DNA of 64,000 nt from Micromonospora sp. CCTCC AA 2012012 (GTDB lineage: Bacteria > Actinomycetota > Actinomycetes > Mycobacteriales > Micromonosporaceae): contig NZ_CP159342.1 of NCBI RefSeq assembly GCF_040499845.1, positions 1,240,001 through 1,304,000 of the forward strand, in the 5' to 3' direction. The translations under genes and the position numbers were made by a program. Below, one piece after another: positions 43,531 through 51,749 of the stretch; the stretch's first letter is position 1; each line of letters opens with the position of its first letter. The notes beneath the pieces were generated by a model. That model did not search any database and was not told the origin of the DNA. It worked only from the letters and a program-made list of their open reading frames with translations.

Positions 43531-44504
43531 CAGGACTCCTTGCCCGGTCGCCAGATGGTCAGCACCGCGACCATCGCGACCAGCATCATGACGATCATGA
43601 ACAGGGTGCTGGTGGCGGCGGCCGTGCCGGGGTCGTTGTAGCTGACCATCGTCTTGTAGATGGTCAGGCTCAACGTCTCCGACGCGGACTGCGGGCCGCC
43701 GTCGGTCTGGATGAGGATCACGTCGAACGCCCGGGCGGCGTCCACGCCCCGGATGATCAGCGCCACCGCGATCACCGGCCGCAGCAGCGGCAGGGTCACG
43801 CTGACCAGCAGCCGCAGCCCGCGCGCGCCGTCGAGGCGGGCCGCCTCGTACAGGTCCGGCGGGATGGCCTGGAGGCCGGCGTAGAGCACCAGGGTCATGA
43901 ACGAGGTGGTGAGCCAGATGTCCGGCAGCGCCACCGAGAAGAGCACCAGGTCGGGGTCGCTGAGCCAGGAGACGTCGCCGGGGTTGCCCAGGACGCCGAC
44001 CCGGGTGAGCAGCTCGTTGACGATGCCGACGTTGTCGATCATCAGGAACCGCCAGAGCAGGCCGGCGACCACCGGGGCGATCATCAGCGGATAGAGGAAG
44101 AGCGTCTGGAGGATCCGGGCCTTCGGGCCGAGCCGGTGGAACAGCAGCGCCACGGCCAGGCCGAGCACGAGTTCCGCCGTCACCACGATCACCGTGTAGG
44201 CCAGCGTCCGGCCGGCCGCCGCCCGGATGCCCGGGTCGGTCAGCGCGGTCAGATAGTTGTCCAGCCCGGCGAAGCTCCGCCCGTCGCCGAGCCCCGAGCC
44301 GGTGTACAGGCTGTCGACGGCGAGCTTCACCAGCGGCCAGCCGACCAGCGCGAGCAGCACCACCGCGGCCGGGGCGGCGAGCAGGGTGGCGTACCCCGCG
44401 TCCGACAACCGGCCGCGGGCCCGCGACCGCCGTCGGACGGCGGCGGGTTCCGGTGCCGGCGCCGACGGGGTACGCGGCGGCGCCACCGGCGCTGTCCGGG
44501 TCAC
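43530..44504 (-). CDS. Carbohydrate ABC transporter permease (MalF type)
   Basis: A 324-residue permease with a Pro/Arg-rich N-terminal tail of about 35 residues and the EAA loop YEAARLDGARGLRLLVSVTLP. The GTG start overlaps the TGA of the binding-protein gene (GTGA). A very long reading frame through the binding-protein gene in this frame is an artefact of GC content. Confidence 0.92.
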   Translation of the reverse strand: MTRTAPVAPPRTPSAPAPEPAAVRRRSRARGRLSDAGYATLLAAPAAVVLLALVGWPLVKLAVDSLYTGSGLGDGRSFAGLDNYLTALTDPGIRAAAGRTLAYTVIVVTAELVLGLAVALLFHRLGPKARILQTLFLYPLMIAPVVAGLLWRFLMIDNVGIVNELLTRVGVLGNPGDVSWLSDPDLVLFSVALPDIWLTTSFMTLVLYAGLQAIPPDLYEAARLDGARGLRLLVSVTLPLLRPVIAVALIIRGVDAARAFDVILIQTDGGPQSASETLSLTIYKTMVSYNDPGTAAATSTLFMIVMMLVAMVAVLTIWRPGKES

Positions 44505-45829
44505 TTGATGATTCCCTCGATCTGGGTACGGGCGGCCTTGAGCAGGGCGGCGTAGTCGGCACCCGGGGTGAGCGCCTTCTGGATGGTGGGGACCAGGACG
44601 CTGTCCACGATCCGCTGCCAGTGCGGGCTGGCCGGGCGGGCCCGGGTGGCCGAGGCGTTGAGGGTGGACAGCAGCGGGCCGAACGACTCGTAGCCGGGCT
44701 TGTCGGCGTACTGCTGGTAGGCGGACTTGCGGGCGGCCAGGCCGAGGCTGGTCTCGATGCTCAGCGCGTTGGTGTCGTAGGCGGCCTTGATGAACTGCTG
44801 CGCCAGGTCGGCCTTCGCGCCGCCCTTCGGGGCGGACAGGTACCACGGGCCGGGGATGCCGGCGACGCCGGCGGTGCCGCCGATCATCGGCGCCGCGCCG
44901 ACCTTGCCGGCCACCTTCGCGTCCTTCGGGATCTGCCGGTACGCGTGCGCCCAGAACCGGGTCATCGCGGTCTGCCCCTGGTTGAACAGGTTCTGCGCGG
45001 CGTTCCAGTCGGTCTGCGCGGCGCCGGCCGGGGCGACCTTCTGCTTGTTGTTCAGGTCGGCGTAGAAGGTCAGCGCGGCGAGGTGCTGGGCGTTGTCGAC
45101 GATGACGGTGCCGTTGTCGTCGAGGACCACGCCGGGGGAGCCGGCCTGGAGCACGTGCGCCAGCCACTCGGTCTCCACCGCGCCCTTGACGTCGGTGCCG
45201 TAGAGCTTCTGGTCGGGCCGGGTGAAGAAGGTGGCGATGTCGGTGAACTGCTGCCAGGTGGTGGGCGGCGCGAGCGGGTAGCCGTACTTCCTGGCGAAGG
45301 CGGCCTTCTCCTTCGGGTCCTCGAAGAGGTCCTTGCGGTAGAAGAGGATCTCGCTGTTGGTCCAGACCGGCATGCCGATGAAGTGCCCGTCGGACTGGGC
45401 CTCGGCGACCAGGGCGGGGAAGAGGTCGTTCTTGACCTCGGGGGTGAAGAGGCCGTCGAGGGCGGCCAGCTTGTTCGCCAGCAGCGGGATCCAGACGGCG
45501 TCGACGGCGCAGACGTCGAAGGAGGGCTTGCCGCTGGCGAGTTCGCTGGTCAGCCGGTTGAACAGCCCGTCGTAGGGGAGTTCGACCAGGGTGACGACGG
45601 TGCCGGTGTCCTGCTTGAACTTGTCGACCACCGGCTGGAGCTCGATCTTGCCGCCGCCCTCGCACGCCACGGTGAGGGTCTTGGCGTCGGACGAGCCGGT
45701 GCCGCTGCCGCCGCCGGCGCCGCAGGCCGCGGTGCCGAGCAGGGCGGCCGCGCCGGCACCACCGGCGAGGCCGAGGAAACCACGGCGGTTCCATCCGCCG
45801 ATTGCTGTCGGGGAGACGCGAGGGGCCAT
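44501..45829 (-). CDS. Extracellular sugar-binding lipoprotein, Tat-exported
   Basis: A 442-residue solute-binding protein. The N-terminus has a twin-arginine motif NRRGFLGLAG and a lipobox AAC (GTAACGAGG), so it is probably folded before export and lipid-anchored. The mature part is a family 1 sugar-binding protein (WTNSEILFYRKDLFE, WNAAQNLFNQGQTAMTRFWAHA). GGAG precedes the ATG; earlier in-frame ATGs lack a site. It is the first gene of the operon, behind tandem LacI-type operators. Confidence 0.92.
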   Translation of the reverse strand: MAPRVSPTAIGGWNRRGFLGLAGGAGAAALLGTAACGAGGGSGTGSSDAKTLTVACEGGGKIELQPVVDKFKQDTGTVVTLVELPYDGLFNRLTSELASGKPSFDVCAVDAVWIPLLANKLAALDGLFTPEVKNDLFPALVAEAQSDGHFIGMPVWTNSEILFYRKDLFEDPKEKAAFARKYGYPLAPPTTWQQFTDIATFFTRPDQKLYGTDVKGAVETEWLAHVLQAGSPGVVLDDNGTVIVDNAQHLAALTFYADLNNKQKVAPAGAAQTDWNAAQNLFNQGQTAMTRFWAHAYRQIPKDAKVAGKVGAAPMIGGTAGVAGIPGPWYLSAPKGGAKADLAQQFIKAAYDTNALSIETSLGLAARKSAYQQYADKPGYESFGPLLSTLNASATRARPASPHWQRIVDSVLVPTIQKALTPGADYAALLKAARTQIEGIIK

Positions 45830-45907
45830 GGTGCTGCTCCGTTTCAGGGGTTCGCCGGGCGCGTGGGGGCGCGCGCCGGAGCGCGTGGCGGGAAAGTCGG
45901 TGAGCAG

Positions 45908-45938
45908 TGCCAAAACCTTTTGGCAAAAGCTTTTGGCA
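45908..45938. promoter_or_regulatory. Two overlapping LacI-type operators
   Basis: TGCCAAAACCTTTTGGCA (45908-45925) is a perfect 18-bp palindrome; TGGCAAAAGCTTTTGGCA (45921-45938) is a second, imperfect only at one outer pair, sharing its first bases with the end of the first. Central CG/GC symmetry with flanking A and T runs is the LacI-family form. They lie 79 bp upstream of the binding-protein start. Confidence 0.8.
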
Positions 45939-45986
45939 GAGCCTAAGAGCGCACCCTGTGGCGGTCAAGTGTCCAACCGGTAAATT

Positions 45987-46047
45987 CCCCCGCCCCGCCC
46001 CGCCCCGCCCCGCCCCGCCCCCCCCGGGCCCCGCCCCGCCCCCCCCG
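45987..46047. repeat. CCCCG tandem tract, G-quadruplex-prone on the minus strand
   Basis: About 60 bp made almost only of CCCC runs split by single G, giving a dozen GGGG runs on the other strand. It lies between the two operons on the minus strand, just after the long inverted repeat. Confidence 0.85.
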
Positions 46048-46048
46048 G

Positions 46049-46104
46049 TGATCAAGAGCTTTGCGTCGGGATCCGGGCGTGAGGCGACGCAAACCTCTTG
46101 ATCA
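46049..46104. repeat. 56-bp long inverted repeat (possible dispersed palindromic element)
   Basis: TGATCAAGAG (46049-46058) and TTTGCGTC (46060-46067) pair perfectly with GACGCAAA (46086-46093) and CTCTTGATCA (46095-46104), with one C-C mismatch between segments and an 18-base loop. The outer TGATCA is itself palindromic. It is 28 bp beyond the stop of the glycosyltransferase gene, so it could also end that transcript. AT content is far above its surroundings. Confidence 0.75.
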
Positions 46105-46132
46105 ACGCCTCGGCGGGCGGTGTGGGCGAGGG

Positions 46133-47785
46133 TCAGGGTGTGCGGGTGAGGTGAGCCAGGTCGGCGGCCGGCTCGGCGTGGGTGCCGGGCGTGCGTGCCG
46201 GTGCCGGGGCGGCCGACGGACGGGACCGCTGCGGCAGCGGCGCGGCGGGGGCCGGGCCGCGCCGTCGGCGGCGGGCCAGCCGGGCGGCCACCTGACGGAC
46301 GGTCACCGGCACGACCGAGAGGACGAGCTGCCCGCTGCGCGGGTCGACGGTGGCGGTCACGCCGTACAGCCGGAGGCCGTGCCGCAGCAGGCGCGGGCGG
46401 CCGGTGACCAGGCGCGGCGCGCGGACCGGCGCGCTGCCCCGGCCGTACGCCCCGGTCAGCTCCGCCCGGACCGGATGCCGTTGCCCGGTCGCGGCGCTCG
46501 CGGCCAGGAGTTCGTCCACCGGGAAGTCGGTGCGGACGGTCCGGCCCGTCGGGTCGGTGGCGTCCAGCAGGGTGGTGCCGGCGAGCCGCCCGGCCACCAA
46601 CCGGACCGGCCCGCCGTCGGCCGCGAAACCGGGGTACGGGCTGCGCGCCGTCACCGCCAGGGTGTCCCGGTCGGTCCAGCGCACCTCGACGGTGTCCAGC
46701 TTCGCCAACCAGTCCGCCCGGACGTCGGTCACGTCGGCCCACCGGTCGCCGCCCGGATAGCCGGCGTGCCAGCGGTCGCCGCGGACCACCGTCGGCGGGA
46801 CGCCGTGCTCGGCGTCCTGGGCGATCACGGCGAGCAGGTCGTCCACCCCGCCGGCGGTCACCGCGCCGAGCCGCAGCCGCGCCTCGATGTCGAGCCGGTC
46901 GCGCAGGCCGTCGGTGACGTGCCGCTCGATCAGCCGGCGGACCGTCGCGTGCACCCGCTCCTGGGTGGGCCGGTCCAGCAGCCGGAAGTCGTCGCCGACC
47001 AGGTTGGCCAGCTCCAGGCCGACGTGCCGGCGCAGCACCGCCTCGCGGCGTGGGCCGGCCGGGATCAGGTCGGCGACGAACGCGAAGAGCCGCTCCACAC
47101 TGGCCAGCCGCGCCTCCACCCGGCTGTGGTACGTGATGTTGCGGGCGTTCAGCCGGCGTACCGCGTGGTAGTAGTCGTAGTCGGCCAGCACGGTGATCCG
47201 CCGGGCCCGGTAGCAGGCCTCCAGCGTGAACGGCTGGTCGCTGAGCACCGGCATGTCCTCGGGGAACCGCAGCCGGTGCGTGTCGATCAGGTCGCGGCGG
47301 AACAGCTTGGTGTTGGCGAGCGACCAGGGCAGCGCCGAGTCGAAGAGGTCCACGTCGACCGCGTTGCCGGCGGCGAAGACGTCGGCGAAGACGTGCCGGC
47401 CGTTGACTCCGACCACCCTGCCGAGCACCACGTCGGAGCCGTACCGGTCGGCGGCGGCGACGAGGCGTTCCAGCGCCTCCGGGCCCAGGTGGTCGTCGGA
47501 GCCGAGGAAGAAGACGTACCGGCCGGTGGCCAGGTCGAGGCCGCGGTTGCAGGGGGCGGCGGGACCGCCCGAGTTGGGCTGGTGCGCCACGGTCACCAGG
47601 CCCGGGTGGCGGGCGGCGAGCCGGTCCAGCAGCCGGCCGCCGCCGTCGGTGGAGCCGTCGTCCACGGCGACGATCTGCATCCGTTCCCGGCCGATGGTCT
47701 GCGCCAGCAGCGAGTCCAGGCAGGTCCGCAGGTAGGGCATGGTGTCGTAGACGGGCACGATGACACTGACGTCGGGCGCGGTCAT
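46133..47785 (-). CDS. Family 2 glycosyltransferase with long C-terminal extension
   Basis: A 550-residue protein. The GT-A domain covers residues 1-230: VSVIVPVYDTMPYLRTCLDSLL, VDDGSTDGGG and the metal-binding FFLGSDDHLGPEAL (DxD-like DD). The rest holds a mixed domain of unknown role and an Arg-rich tail (LARRRRRGPAP). No membrane helix. It is coupled to the GT4 gene (ATGA overlap). The pair probably adds sugars to a teichoic-acid-like or surface polymer. Confidence 0.85.
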   Translation of the reverse strand: MTAPDVSVIVPVYDTMPYLRTCLDSLLAQTIGRERMQIVAVDDGSTDGGGRLLDRLAARHPGLVTVAHQPNSGGPAAPCNRGLDLATGRYVFFLGSDDHLGPEALERLVAAADRYGSDVVLGRVVGVNGRHVFADVFAAGNAVDVDLFDSALPWSLANTKLFRRDLIDTHRLRFPEDMPVLSDQPFTLEACYRARRITVLADYDYYHAVRRLNARNITYHSRVEARLASVERLFAFVADLIPAGPRREAVLRRHVGLELANLVGDDFRLLDRPTQERVHATVRRLIERHVTDGLRDRLDIEARLRLGAVTAGGVDDLLAVIAQDAEHGVPPTVVRGDRWHAGYPGGDRWADVTDVRADWLAKLDTVEVRWTDRDTLAVTARSPYPGFAADGGPVRLVAGRLAGTTLLDATDPTGRTVRTDFPVDELLAASAATGQRHPVRAELTGAYGRGSAPVRAPRLVTGRPRLLRHGLRLYGVTATVDPRSGQLVLSVVPVTVRQVAARLARRRRRGPAPAAPLPQRSRPSAAPAPARTPGTHAEPAADLAHLTRTP

Positions 47786-49374
47786 CGGATCGCTCCTTCG
47801 GCGGGGGCGGGGATGGCGTCGTCGGTGGTGGCGGGCAGCAGCCGGCGGTAGACCCGATCCAGCACCTCGGCCTGCGCCGCCCAGGTCCAGCCGGCCAGCA
47901 GGCCGGGCCGGTCGTACGCGGCCCGGTACCGGGCCGGGTCGGCCAGCACGGCGGTGACCGCGCGGACCAGGTCGGTCACGTCCCCGGCGGTGAACACCTC
48001 GCCCTGCCCGGTCTCCCGGACGGTGGCTGCCATGGTGCGGACGTCGCTGACCACCACGGGCAGCCGGGCGTGGGCGTACTCGAAGAACTTGGTGATCAAC
48101 GCGATCTCGTGGTTGGGCCAGTGGTGGATCGGGATGATCCCGACGTCCGCGCCGGCCAGGAAGGGGACCACCTGCCAGTGCTTCACGTACGGCAGGACGT
48201 GCAGCCGGTCGGCCACGCCGAGCTTCCCGGCGCGGTCGGCGAGCTCCTCGACGTGCCGCCGCGCCGGGTCGACCACCAGCGCCAGGTGCACGCCGGGCAG
48301 CCGGGGCAGCGCGTCGACCAGCGTGGTCAGCCCGCGCTGCGGGGCCGCCGCACCGCTGTAGACCAGCAGCGGGACGTCGGCGCCGAGGCCGCACTCGACG
48401 CGCACGTCCGGCGGCGGCCCCGCACCGGCCGGGCGGTGCTCGACGGCGGGCGCGTTGAGCACCACGGACGGCAACTCCGGCAGCCGGTGCTCCCGGCGCA
48501 GCAGCTCGGCCAGGTCGGCGGAGACGGTGACCACGGCGTCGGCGTGCGGGGCGTACTCCCGCTCGTGGGCGCGGTGGGCCGGCAGCCAGCGGGCGTGGTC
48601 GCGCCAGGGCCGCAGGCCGGGCAGGAACTCGTGCGCGTCCCAGACCAGGGCGACCCGGCGGCCCTGCGCGGCGGCCCGGATCTTGGCGCGGGCGCCGACG
48701 CCGAGCATCCGGAAGTCGTGCGCGTGGATCAGGTCGGGGCGCAGCCGGTCCAGCTCCGGGCCGTAGGCCAGCTCGTAGTCCCAGAGGCCCGGCTCCAGCC
48801 GCCGCCACGCCCGGTCGCGCCGCACCGCCTGCCAGAACAGGGTGTACGCCCGGTCCCACGGGTTGCGGAACCTCCGGCCGCTGCGGACCCGGTGCATCAT
48901 CCTCGTGCGCAGCCACACCCAGCGCGCCAGCAGCCGGGCGGCGGTGGACCGCAGGCGCAGCCGACGCCGCGCCCGCCGCAGCCGGGCACCGTCCAGGTCA
49001 CCGGCCCGGGCCCGCTGCTCCAGCAGCGCCGCCTCGACGGTCAGGTCGGCCTGCCAGCCGCGCACCTGGTGGGCCCGGTAGTCGGCGATCCCACCCGGCC
49101 GGTACGCCAGCGGCCAGCGCAGCCAGGAACGGCGGAACTCGTGCCGGCGGCGGTCCAACGGGTCGGGCACCGGCAGCAGGCGCACCTCGGCGGCACCGAG
49201 CCGCCAGGTCACCTCGACGTCGTGCGGGGACCGGCCGAGCAGGGTGACGTCCCAACCCGCCTCGGCGGCGGACCGGGCGACCTTCTGCACCCGGGAGTCA
49301 CCGTCGACCCGGTTGTCGACGATCATGACGACCCGGGCCCGCCGGGGCGCGGCCGTCGTGTCGTCCGGTGCCAC
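47782..49374 (-). CDS. Family 4 glycosyltransferase
   Basis: A 530-residue GT-B glycosyltransferase. The N-terminal domain starts RARVVMIVDNRVDGDSRVQKVA; the C-terminal nucleotide-sugar domain has LVYSGAAAPQRGLTTLVDALP and the E-x7-E-like IPIHHWPNHEIALITKFFEYAHARLPVVVSD. An Arg-rich helical insertion (about residues 115-175) suggests contact with the membrane. GTG start with GGAGGAG upstream. Coupled to the GT2 gene; acceptor unknown. Confidence 0.87.
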   Translation of the reverse strand: MAPDDTTAAPRRARVVMIVDNRVDGDSRVQKVARSAAEAGWDVTLLGRSPHDVEVTWRLGAAEVRLLPVPDPLDRRRHEFRRSWLRWPLAYRPGGIADYRAHQVRGWQADLTVEAALLEQRARAGDLDGARLRRARRRLRLRSTAARLLARWVWLRTRMMHRVRSGRRFRNPWDRAYTLFWQAVRRDRAWRRLEPGLWDYELAYGPELDRLRPDLIHAHDFRMLGVGARAKIRAAAQGRRVALVWDAHEFLPGLRPWRDHARWLPAHRAHEREYAPHADAVVTVSADLAELLRREHRLPELPSVVLNAPAVEHRPAGAGPPPDVRVECGLGADVPLLVYSGAAAPQRGLTTLVDALPRLPGVHLALVVDPARRHVEELADRAGKLGVADRLHVLPYVKHWQVVPFLAGADVGIIPIHHWPNHEIALITKFFEYAHARLPVVVSDVRTMAATVRETGQGEVFTAGDVTDLVRAVTAVLADPARYRAAYDRPGLLAGWTWAAQAEVLDRVYRRLLPATTDDAIPAPAEGAIR

Positions 49375-49506
49375 CTGTTGCTCCTCCGCTGCTCCGCCGG
49401 CCTCTCCGGCGCGTCACCACGCTCATCGAGGCAGTGGGCCGGACGGCGACACCGACGTGACGCGGAGGCGACCGTCCGACGGCGGTTCGGTGGTGACCCG
49501 GCCGGC

Positions 49507-49549
49507 GTCGCCGGTGGGGAGCGCCGCAGCGACCCTCCCCACCGGCGAC
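49507..49549. terminator. Strong hairpin terminator after the MFS gene
   Basis: Perfect 15-bp stem (49507-49521 with 49535-49549), loop of 13, five bases beyond the MFS stop on the minus strand. Confidence 0.8.
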
Positions 49550-49554
49550 GGTGC

Positions 49555-50781
49555 TCAGCCGGCCGCGGCGGACAACCGGCGCCAGGCCAGCGCGGTGAGC
49601 ACGGTCAGCGCGGCGGCCGCCAGCCAGAACGGCGCCACGATGCTCCCGGTCGTCCGGGCGAGCAGACCGCCGACGGCGGTGCCGACGGCCGCCCCGCCCA
49701 GGTCGGCGAGGGCGTAGACGCTGTTCACCCGGCCGCGCAACCGGTCCGGCACGAGCCGCTGCCGCAGCGACACCACCAGCACGCCCCACACCATGGCGTG
49801 CACCCCCCACACCGCCATGGCGGCGCCGGCCACCCACGGCTGCCGGGTGGTGGCGAGGACGACCTGGAGTCCGATCTCGATCAGCAGGCCGACCCGCAGC
49901 AGGGTCGGGGTGCCGAACCGGGCCCGCAGCCGGGGCGCCAGCCCGGTGCCGGCCAGGCCGCCGATCGCCGAGGCGGTGAGCAGCACCCCGTACCCGACCT
50001 CGGTGAGGCCGAGCCGCTGCCGGGCGTAGAGCACGAACGCGGCGAACGCCGCGCAGAACGCCACGTTCATCACCGCGATGCAGCCGGCGAGGGTCCGCAG
50101 CACGGGGATCCGCCAGAGCGCGCGTACCCCGGCGGAGATGTCGGCCCGCAGCGAGCGCGGCGGGTCGGCCGCCGGCTCGGGTGCCGCTGGCGGCACCGGA
50201 CGCCACCGCAGCAGCGCCAGCAGCAGCGCGGCCAGCCCGAAGCTGGCCGCGTCGACGCCGAACGGCAGCGCCGCAGCGAGCACGAAGAGGTACGCCCCGA
50301 GCGGCTTCGCCGCGAACTGGTTGCCCACCACGAAGGTGGCGAAGAGCCGGCTGTTCGCCTGCTCCAGCCGCTCGGGCGGCACCACCGAGGGCAGCAGCGC
50401 CCCGGCGGCGGTGTCGGCCAGGGTCTCCCCGACGCCGGTCAGGAAGAACGCCAGGCAGATCAGTGGCACGGTGACCAGCCCGGTGAGCACCGCGACGGCG
50501 AGCGCGGCCAGCACCAGGCCCCGGCCCAGATTGACGCCGATGATCAGTCGACGGCGGTCGAGCCGGTCCACCAGCGCACCGCTGACCAGCGCGAAGAGCA
50601 GCCAGGGCAGTTGCTGGGCCAGGACGGCCGCGGCGATGGCGGCCGGGTCACGGGTGAGCGAGGCGACCAGGAGGGGCCCGGCCACCATGGTGACGCCGTC
50701 ACCGAGGTTGGAGACCGCGCTGGCGGTCCAGAGGCGGAGAAAGTCGGGGCCGAGCTGGCCCGGGGTGACGTCGGTGGTCAT
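49555..50781 (-). CDS. MFS efflux transporter (EntS/MFS_3 type)
   Basis: A 408-residue transporter with about twelve helices. The N-terminus FLRLWTASAVSNLGDGVTMVAGPLL and the loop GALVDRLDRRRLIIGVNLGR (motif A) are those of the MFS_3 group, which includes siderophore and drug exporters; motif A recurs in the second half as RQRLVPDRLRGRVNSVYAL. ATG at 50781 is taken as start. The 5' leader is long and may hold a regulatory short ORF (51027-51092). Substrate unknown. Confidence 0.88.
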   Translation of the reverse strand: MTTDVTPGQLGPDFLRLWTASAVSNLGDGVTMVAGPLLVASLTRDPAAIAAAVLAQQLPWLLFALVSGALVDRLDRRRLIIGVNLGRGLVLAALAVAVLTGLVTVPLICLAFFLTGVGETLADTAAGALLPSVVPPERLEQANSRLFATFVVGNQFAAKPLGAYLFVLAAALPFGVDAASFGLAALLLALLRWRPVPPAAPEPAADPPRSLRADISAGVRALWRIPVLRTLAGCIAVMNVAFCAAFAAFVLYARQRLGLTEVGYGVLLTASAIGGLAGTGLAPRLRARFGTPTLLRVGLLIEIGLQVVLATTRQPWVAGAAMAVWGVHAMVWGVLVVSLRQRLVPDRLRGRVNSVYALADLGGAAVGTAVGGLLARTTGSIVAPFWLAAAALTVLTALAWRRLSAAAG

Positions 50782-50997
50782 GCCGACCACCGCGCAGGGT
50801 GATGACGTCCGGGCGCGACGGGGCGCCCGGACGGATGGTCCGGAAACACGAGGAACTCCCTCGGAAGCGATGTGGTGGCGTGGTCACGCCATGACGGAGG
50901 ACCCGCGCGGAGGGCGGGTCACCTGATCGCTTCGCGAGGCGGGGCGGGGTCCGGGGACGATCGGTGCGCCGGCAGGGCGGCGCGGATCGGGTTGGGG

Positions 50998-51026
50998 CCG
51001 AGCGGCCGGTCGGGCCGCCGGCTCGG
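50998..51026 (-). promoter_or_regulatory. Hairpin abutting the leader ORF stop (possible attenuator)
   Basis: CCGAGC/GCTCGG arms with further GGC/GCC pairs inside, starting at the base next to the stop codon of the 21-codon ORF. No U-run follows, so termination would have to be factor-dependent. Confidence 0.4.
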
Positions 51027-51092
51027 TCAGGACGCCGTGGTCCGCCGCGGCGAAGCGAGCACCAGCACCGTGCCGAGAAGAGCCATACCCAT
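51027..51092 (-). CDS. Short leader ORF upstream of the MFS gene
   Basis: 21 codons, MGMALLGTVLVLASPRRTTA plus a final Ser, preceded by a perfect AGGAGG ribosome site at ideal spacing. It ends in front of a stable hairpin and lies about 245 bp upstream of the MFS gene on the same strand. Short ORFs of this kind control some actinobacterial drug-efflux genes by ribosome stalling. Too small to prove as coding; the ribosome site is the main evidence. Confidence 0.42.
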   Translation of the reverse strand: MGMALLGTVLVLASPRRTTAS

Positions 51093-51190
51093 GATCGACC
51101 TCCTGTCGTCCTGGCTCACCCTAGGGCTCCGGCTTCGTCGGCGCGACCCCGGTTGGACAACGGTGGGCGGGGCGGTGAGAGTGTGCCGAC

Positions 51191-51718
51191 GTGAGATACC
51201 TGCGTACCGGTGCGACGGTGGGGATCCGCCGGCCCCGCCCCACCGACGAGGCCGAGTTCGTGGCCGCCGCCCGGCGCAGCCGGGAACTGCACCACCCGTG
51301 GCTCGCCGCACCGGCCGATCCCACGGCGTACGCCGCGTGGCTGCGCAAGATCCGTCGCCGGGACAGCTCCGGCTTCGTCTTCTGCGACCGGGCCAGCGGG
51401 GAGATCGCCGGGTACGCCTCGATCAGCGGCATCGTCCTCGGTGCGCTGCGCGGCGGCTACCTGGGTTACGCCGCGTTCCTGCCGTACGCCGGCACCGGCC
51501 ACGCCTCGGCCGGCATCGGCCTGGTGGTGGCGTACGCGTTCGACGCGATGGGGCTGCACCGGCTGGAGGCGAACATCCAGCCCGGCAACGAGCCCTCGAA
51601 GCGGGTGGCCCGCAAGCTCGGTTTCCGGCAGGAGGGGTTCTCCCCGGACTACCTCTTCATCGACGGGGCGTGGCGGGACCACGAGCGGTGGGCGATCACC
51701 GCCCCGGCGGCCGACTGA
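51191..51718 (+). CDS. GNAT acetyltransferase (RimJ/RimL type)
   Basis: A 175-residue N-acetyltransferase with the RimJ-like GVIRRPR-type start (VGIRRPRPTDEAEF), the acetyl-CoA region AGTGHASAGIGLVVAYAFDAMGLHRLEANI and the end NEPSKRVARKLGFRQEGFSPDYLFIDGAWRDHERWAI. Probable substrate is a protein N-terminus, such as a ribosomal protein, or a small amine. GTG start; stands alone. Confidence 0.9.
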   Translation: MRYLRTGATVGIRRPRPTDEAEFVAAARRSRELHHPWLAAPADPTAYAAWLRKIRRRDSSGFVFCDRASGEIAGYASISGIVLGALRGGYLGYAAFLPYAGTGHASAGIGLVVAYAFDAMGLHRLEANIQPGNEPSKRVARKLGFRQEGFSPDYLFIDGAWRDHERWAITAPAAD

Positions 51719-51749
51719 GTCGCCGACCGGCCACCGGGGCGGCCACCGG

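Larger units (their letters stand above)
50782..51190. other. Gene-poor region between MFS and GNAT genes
   Basis: 409 bp. It holds the short leader ORF and its adjacent hairpin (separate entries), a 7-bp GACCCGC/GCGGGTC hairpin near 50900, and a CTAGGGT element near 51120 that could be a minus-strand -10 box. No other gene is supported. Confidence 0.5.

Noticed and set aside
39457..43641. A 1394-codon open frame on the plus strand
   Set aside because: It runs antisense to a well-supported operon (GH32-like, LacI, GH172, permease), has Gly/Arg/Pro-rich composition with no domain, and results from GC-rich third codon positions.
43530..46742. A 1070-codon open frame ending in the MalF-type permease
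   Set aside because: The part upstream of 44504 is an out-of-frame shadow of the binding-protein gene; GTG at 44504 overlapping the upstream stop is the real start.
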